6,507 nt of DNA from an uncultured beta proteobacterium (GTDB lineage: Bacteria; Pseudomonadota; Gammaproteobacteria; Burkholderiales; SG8-39): NCBI GenBank assembly GCA_903868285.1, contig CAIPUP010000134.1:1-6507 (forward strand), in the 5' to 3' direction. Of the stretch, positions 6,335 to 6,507 are shown piece after piece. The position numbers and the translations under genes were made by a program. The number at the start of each line of letters is the position of its first letter. Position 1 is the first letter of the stretch. The notes beneath the pieces are model-generated. The model searched no databases, was not told the DNA's origin, and saw only the letters and a program-made list of their open reading frames with translations.

Positions 6335-6384
6335 GGTCATGCCGCCTGAGGTCACGCCGCCTGATATCACGCCGCTACTGATAT
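6323..6384 (+). repeat. 15-bp tandem repeat (about 4 copies) spanning the HAD gene stop codon
   Basis: The units are CATGCTGCCTGAGGT (6323-6337), CATGCCGCCTGAGGT (6338-6352), CACGCCGCCTGATAT (6353-6367) and a diverged fourth, CACGCCGCTACTGATAT (6368-6384), with two extra bases. The first unit encodes the last residues (HAA) and the TGA stop. Because the period is a multiple of three, the same stop recurs in frame in units 2 and 3. The layout suggests local slippage or duplication at the gene end. Confidence 0.85.
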
Positions 6385-6413
6385 GCTGATCCGCTGGTCA
6401 ACAAGGGAACAAC

Positions 6414-6419
6414 AAGGAG
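6414..6419 (+). promoter_or_regulatory. Ribosome binding site favouring a GTG start at 6427
   Basis: AAGGAG at 6414-6419 is a near-perfect Shine-Dalgarno. It is only 1 base from the ATG at 6421, too close for normal initiation, but 7 bases from the in-frame GTG at 6427. The GTG is therefore the likelier start, shortening the protein by two residues compared with a simple first-ATG call. Confidence 0.7.
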
Positions 6420-6426
6420 CATGGGC

Positions 6427-6507
6427 GTGAAATTTTTCTGGTGGCGTCGCAAGGATTCCCTCAATGCCGAGCTTGACGGGTTGGGTCAGGGCGAGGATTG
6501 GGAGCGC
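6427..6507 (+). CDS. N-terminal fragment of a gene cut by the window edge, possibly S49 signal peptide peptidase (SppA-like)
   Basis: Twenty-seven codons are visible, open to the right edge. The product begins (V/M)KFFWWRRKDSLNAELDGL and ends GEDWER. The strong AAGGAG site shows it is a real gene start. No domain is present in so short a piece. The suggestion of an SppA-type membrane-anchored peptidase rests on two weak points. First, betaproteobacterial SppA proteins, from memory, have a short polar N-terminus ending in a WER motif ahead of a cytoplasmic helix and the membrane anchor. Second, an sppA gene is often found downstream of rluC-HAD in that class. It lies 92 bases after the HAD gene, with no terminator visible between, so it is probably in the same operon. 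Confidence 0.45.
   Translation, partial: MKFFWWRRKDSLNAELDGLGQGEDWER

Overview
The window is core chromosome of a Gram-negative bacterium, most likely a betaproteobacterium (Pseudomonadota). The basis is protein wording. The UvrB helicase core carries the variant after the DESH box (GQLNGMYRGDRARKENLV) and the tail (GVVKRIKDLIDGVYD) that I associate with betaproteobacterial UvrB. The HAD phosphatase directly behind rluC is also an arrangement I associate with that class. I cannot name a family or genus.

Layout, left to right: (1) the 3' two-thirds of uvrB on the + strand, cut by the window edge. (2) An 80-base convergent gap with a perfect 12-bp hairpin that can serve as a two-way terminator. 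(3) A complete rne (ribonuclease E, 945 residues) on the - strand. It has a well-conserved catalytic half and a long, low-complexity, arginine-rich C-terminal half. (4) A 366-base divergent gap with no convincing gene, holding several inverted repeats. One of these covers the rne ribosome binding site. (5) On the + strand, rluC (23S rRNA pseudouridine synthase), followed after 11 bases by a HAD-family phosphatase gene. (6) A short gap with a 15-bp tandem repeat that starts inside the phosphatase gene and repeats its stop codon. (7) The first 27 codons of a further + strand gene, tentatively an S49 signal peptide peptidase (SppA-like), cut by the right edge.

The genes are housekeeping: nucleotide excision repair (uvrB), RNA decay and rRNA processing (rne) and rRNA modification (rluC). 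Divergent rne and rluC is also the arrangement in Escherichia coli, where the long rne leader mediates autoregulation. rluC, the HAD gene and possibly the last gene look like one operon.

I found no mobile element, CRISPR array, tRNA/rRNA gene, phage gene or defence system, and nothing that looks like a new multi-gene system. The features most worth a second look are small: the Shine-Dalgarno-covering hairpin in front of rne, an exact 16-residue tandem duplication in RNase E whose two DNA copies differ only at synonymous sites, and the stop-codon-bearing tandem repeat after the HAD gene.
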